The notes beneath the pieces were generated by a model that saw only the letters and a list, made by a program, of their open reading frames with translations, did not search any database and was not told the origin of the DNA. Below are positions 32,608 through 32,911 of a DNA stretch of 32,911 bases, piece after piece. A program made the translations under genes and the position numbers. The stretch is from Lingula anatina (Eukaryota; Brachiopoda; Lingulata; Lingulida; Lingulidae), in assembly GCF_001039355.2 (NCBI RefSeq), contig NW_019776103.1, positions 15,472 to 48,382 of the forward strand. Reading direction: 5' to 3'. Each line of letters starts with the position of its first letter. Positions within the stretch are counted from its first letter, which is position 1.

Positions 32608-32640
32608 CTTTTTCTGACTCTTCATCGGTCTGCGTACTTT
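32608..32640 (-). CDS. 33-nt micro-exon 1 (phase 1-1) of a putative micro-exon gene
   Basis: On the minus strand a pyrimidine-rich acceptor (cctttatttctttag) is followed by exactly 33 nt and a strong donor (AAAAG|gtaagaattc). Read in phase 1 (2 nt finishing a split codon, ten codons, then 1 nt) it gives STQTDEESEK with no stop. It shares length, phase and residue pattern (T at 4, acidic at 5-6, K at 10) with the exons at 32337, 30997, 28998, 28546 and 28260. The peptide is acidic and hydrophilic; no known domain is recognised. This is the most 5' module visible, and further exons probably lie beyond the right edge of the window. Splicing to the 32337 exon would make a GTG (Val) junction codon. 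The function is unknown; that these exons belong to one transcript is inferred. Confidence 0.65.
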
Positions 32641-32876
32641 CTAAAGAAATAAAGGAAAATCACTTATATCCAAATCACCATGAAATCCAAGATGACTTCA
32701 ATTAATTCGAATGCAATGTGCATATTTATGCAAAAAAATAATTATTTTATCGATTATAAATCCAAAATTTAATTAAAAATATATTTTAATCTTGTCTAGT
32801 ATTAGGCATAGTTTAAATCTGGCCGAAAAACATGGGACAAACGGGGCGATTTAGTTCATTTGTCTCTTCCTGTTTC

Positions 32877-32897
32877 AAAAAAAAAAAAAAAAAAAAA
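32877..32897. repeat. Poly-A tract
   Basis: Twenty-one A near the right edge. Could be the tail of a retroposed sequence, but nothing recognisable precedes it. Confidence 0.9.
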
Positions 32898-32911
32898 CCG
32901 GTCGGGGCAAA

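Noticed and set aside
1-32911. CRISPR arrays, bacterial operons, rRNA genes, viral genomes
   Set aside because: None of the expected repeat-spacer structure, ribosome binding sites, long ORFs or conserved RNA motifs is present; the window is plainly eukaryotic.

Overview
The window looks like a draft-assembly piece (one N at 24186) of an AT-rich animal nuclear genome, most likely a marine invertebrate such as a mollusc. This rests on abundant di-, tri- and tetranucleotide microsatellites, GT..AG intron signals around very small exons, a tRNA-derived SINE with a (TTG)n tail, Tc1/mariner and LINE fossils, and several short inverted-repeat elements. There are no long ORFs, operons or prokaryotic signals. 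The species cannot be named from the sequence. Nearly all open frames of 60-140 codons look like chance or low-complexity frames.

Layout: 1-8 kb is non-coding, with microsatellites, two small TIR elements (2049-2222, 4719-4905), a near-perfect 58-bp hairpin (3078-3135) and an ~80-bp G-rich tandem repeat (4193-4437). 8-11 kb holds two weak exon candidates on the minus strand and an exact 57-bp direct repeat (7602 and 8634). 11-13.5 kb is unique-looking DNA with a cluster of nuclear-receptor-type half sites. 14.5-20.1 kb has a repeat family seen at least three times (15.1, 16.4 and 19.65 kb), some copies carrying the GGTTAGGGTTAG motif. 22.2-24.4 kb is a transposon cluster: a 600-bp TIR element, then a 787-bp TIR element containing a nested tRNA-SINE, abutting a broken Tc1-type transposase.

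The most interesting part is 27.7-32.65 kb on the minus strand. It contains at least six micro-exons (32608-32640, 32337-32369, 30997-31029, 28998-29030, 28546-28578, 28260-28292). Each is exactly 33 nt, each is bounded by GT..AG splice signals, and each is in phase 1-1, so each adds 11 residues without shifting the frame. The ten complete codons of the modules resemble each other (often T at 4, an acidic or polar residue at 5-7, K or Q at 10). The two most 3' exons are near-identical recent duplicates. This suggests a micro-exon gene assembled by repeated duplication of a 33-nt exon, encoding a hydrophilic 11-residue-repeat chain. The 5' end lies beyond the right edge of the window. The 3' end is uncertain; candidate terminal exons are at 27.75-27.91 kb and 26.39-26.61 kb. 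A TTAA-flanked MITE sits in one intron and a sister copy lies just 3' of the gene, and a LINE endonuclease fossil lies next to the last micro-exon.
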